A stretch of DNA of 6,687 bases, from the NCBI GenBank assembly GCA_020854015.1, contig JADZGG010000024.1, positions 1 to 6,687 of the forward strand. Reading direction: 5' to 3'. The notes under the pieces are model-generated. The model ran no database searches. It was not told the DNA's origin and worked only from the letters and a program-made list of their open reading frames with translations. This stretch comes from Flavobacteriales bacterium (GTDB lineage: Bacteria > Bacteroidota > Bacteroidia > Flavobacteriales_F > PHOS-HE28). Shown here piece after piece: positions 6,315 through 6,687 of the stretch (its first letter is position 1; every line of letters begins with the position of its first letter). A program made the translations under genes and the position numbers.

Positions 6315-6330
6315 TCCGCCGATGGGCGGA
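6315..6330 (-). other. Small hairpin in the 5' leader of the DUF151 gene
   Basis: On the minus strand TCCGCC (6330-6325) and GGCGGA (6320-6315) form a perfect 6-bp GC-rich stem with a four-base CATC loop. It ends eight bases before the ATG at 6306, where a ribosome would load. It could dampen translation of the nuclease gene, or it is chance in GC-rich DNA. Confidence 0.25.
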
Positions 6331-6399
6331 TGCTGCGGGGCTGTGAAGATAGGGCGCCATGCCTTACCGGAAGGCCGACACCCGCACTTCAACGTGGGC

Positions 6400-6687
6400 C
6401 TAGCGCTCGGCGTTCAGCTTTTTCGCAGCCTCGATCAGTTTGGGTAGCACCTCAAAGGCATCACCGACAATGCCGTAGTCGGCCGCTTTGAAGAAGGGCG
6501 CCTCGGGGTCCTTGTTGATCACGCAGATCACCTTGCTCTGGTTCACACCGGCCAGGTGCTGGATGGCACCGCTGATGCCGATGGCGATGTAGAGGTTCGG
6601 GCGGATGGCCACGCCTGTCTGTCCCACATGCTCATGGTGCGGACGCCAGTGCATATCCGCTACAGGGCGGCTGCAGGCGGTGGCGGC
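6400..6687 (-). CDS. etfA: Electron transfer flavoprotein alpha subunit, C-terminal part
   Basis: The frame enters from the window edge and ends at a TAG (6402-6400), giving the last 95 residues. They are the FAD-binding C-terminal domain of EtfA/FixB: ACSRPVAD at 4-11 with the FAD-contacting Arg, HVGQTG at 20-25, NLYIAIGISGAIQHLAG at 31-47 and VINKDPEAPFF at 57-67, followed by ADYGIVGDAFEVLP. EtfA pairs with EtfB to carry electrons from acyl-CoA and other dehydrogenases to the ETF:quinone oxidoreductase. EtfB is usually the adjacent upstream gene and would lie beyond the window. All the FAD motifs I expect in this part are intact and the reading frame is clean, so the gene looks functional. 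The 93 bases after it hold a weak inverted repeat (6361-6375, GCCTT/AAGGC) without a U-tract, so read-through to the DUF151 gene is plausible. Confidence 0.95.
   Translation of the reverse strand, partial: AATACSRPVADMHWRPHHEHVGQTGVAIRPNLYIAIGISGAIQHLAGVNQSKVICVINKDPEAPFFKAADYGIVGDAFEVLPKLIEAAKKLNAER

Noticed and set aside
6345..6351. TATCTTC as a -7 element for the DUF151 gene
   Set aside because: No TTG or TTTG lies at a suitable distance upstream, and the last base differs from consensus; co-transcription from etfA explains expression without it.
6361..6375. Inverted repeat GCCTT/AAGGC after etfA as a terminator
   Set aside because: Only a 5-bp stem with no U-tract; too weak to call.

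Overview
The window looks like chromosomal DNA of a fairly GC-rich (about 55-60% by eye) member of the Bacteroidota, probably a high-GC Flavobacteriales-type lineage. The clues are an electron-transfer flavoprotein alpha gene followed by a DUF151 'bifunctional nuclease' with a C-terminal UVR motif, an Ala-Gln signal-peptide end ('ALLAQ'), weak ribosome-binding sites, and a TTG-N18-TATCTTG promoter candidate of the Bacteroidota type. The lineage is inferred from gene content and protein style, not from a marker gene.

Every gene I can support is on the minus strand, so transcription runs from high to low coordinates. In that order: the C-terminal 95 residues of EtfA (6687-6400); a DUF151+UVR protein (6306-5713); a 206-base intergenic stretch with two hairpins, a perfect 12-bp palindrome and a promoter candidate (5712-5507); a LeuT-like sodium:amino-acid symporter (5506-3962); a 44-residue MetS-like transporter small subunit that overlaps it by four bases (3965-3831); a stand-alone lysylphosphatidylglycerol-synthase transmembrane-domain (flippase-like) protein (3791-2694); a NupC-type concentrative nucleoside transporter (2678-1404); a membrane-anchored CHAP amidase (1289-693); and the N-terminal 212 residues of an unrecognised secreted protein (638-1, running off the window).

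The block from the symporter to nupC is tightly packed (4-base overlap, then gaps of 39 and 15 bases). It reads as one membrane-transport operon: amino-acid uptake with its small accessory subunit, a putative lipid or envelope transporter, and nucleoside uptake. The CHAP and secreted genes follow after gaps of 114 and 54 bases and may be read-through or a separate unit. From memory, etfA, the DUF151 gene and nupC are often close neighbours in Bacteroidota, so the symporter/small subunit/flippase trio looks like an insertion into that order.

I do not see a mobile element, CRISPR array, RNA gene or evidently novel multi-gene system. The most useful observations are the overlapping small transporter subunit, two methionine substitutions in a substrate pocket that is otherwise LeuT-like, an altered nucleoside-binding hairpin motif in NupC, and the structured control region ahead of the symporter.
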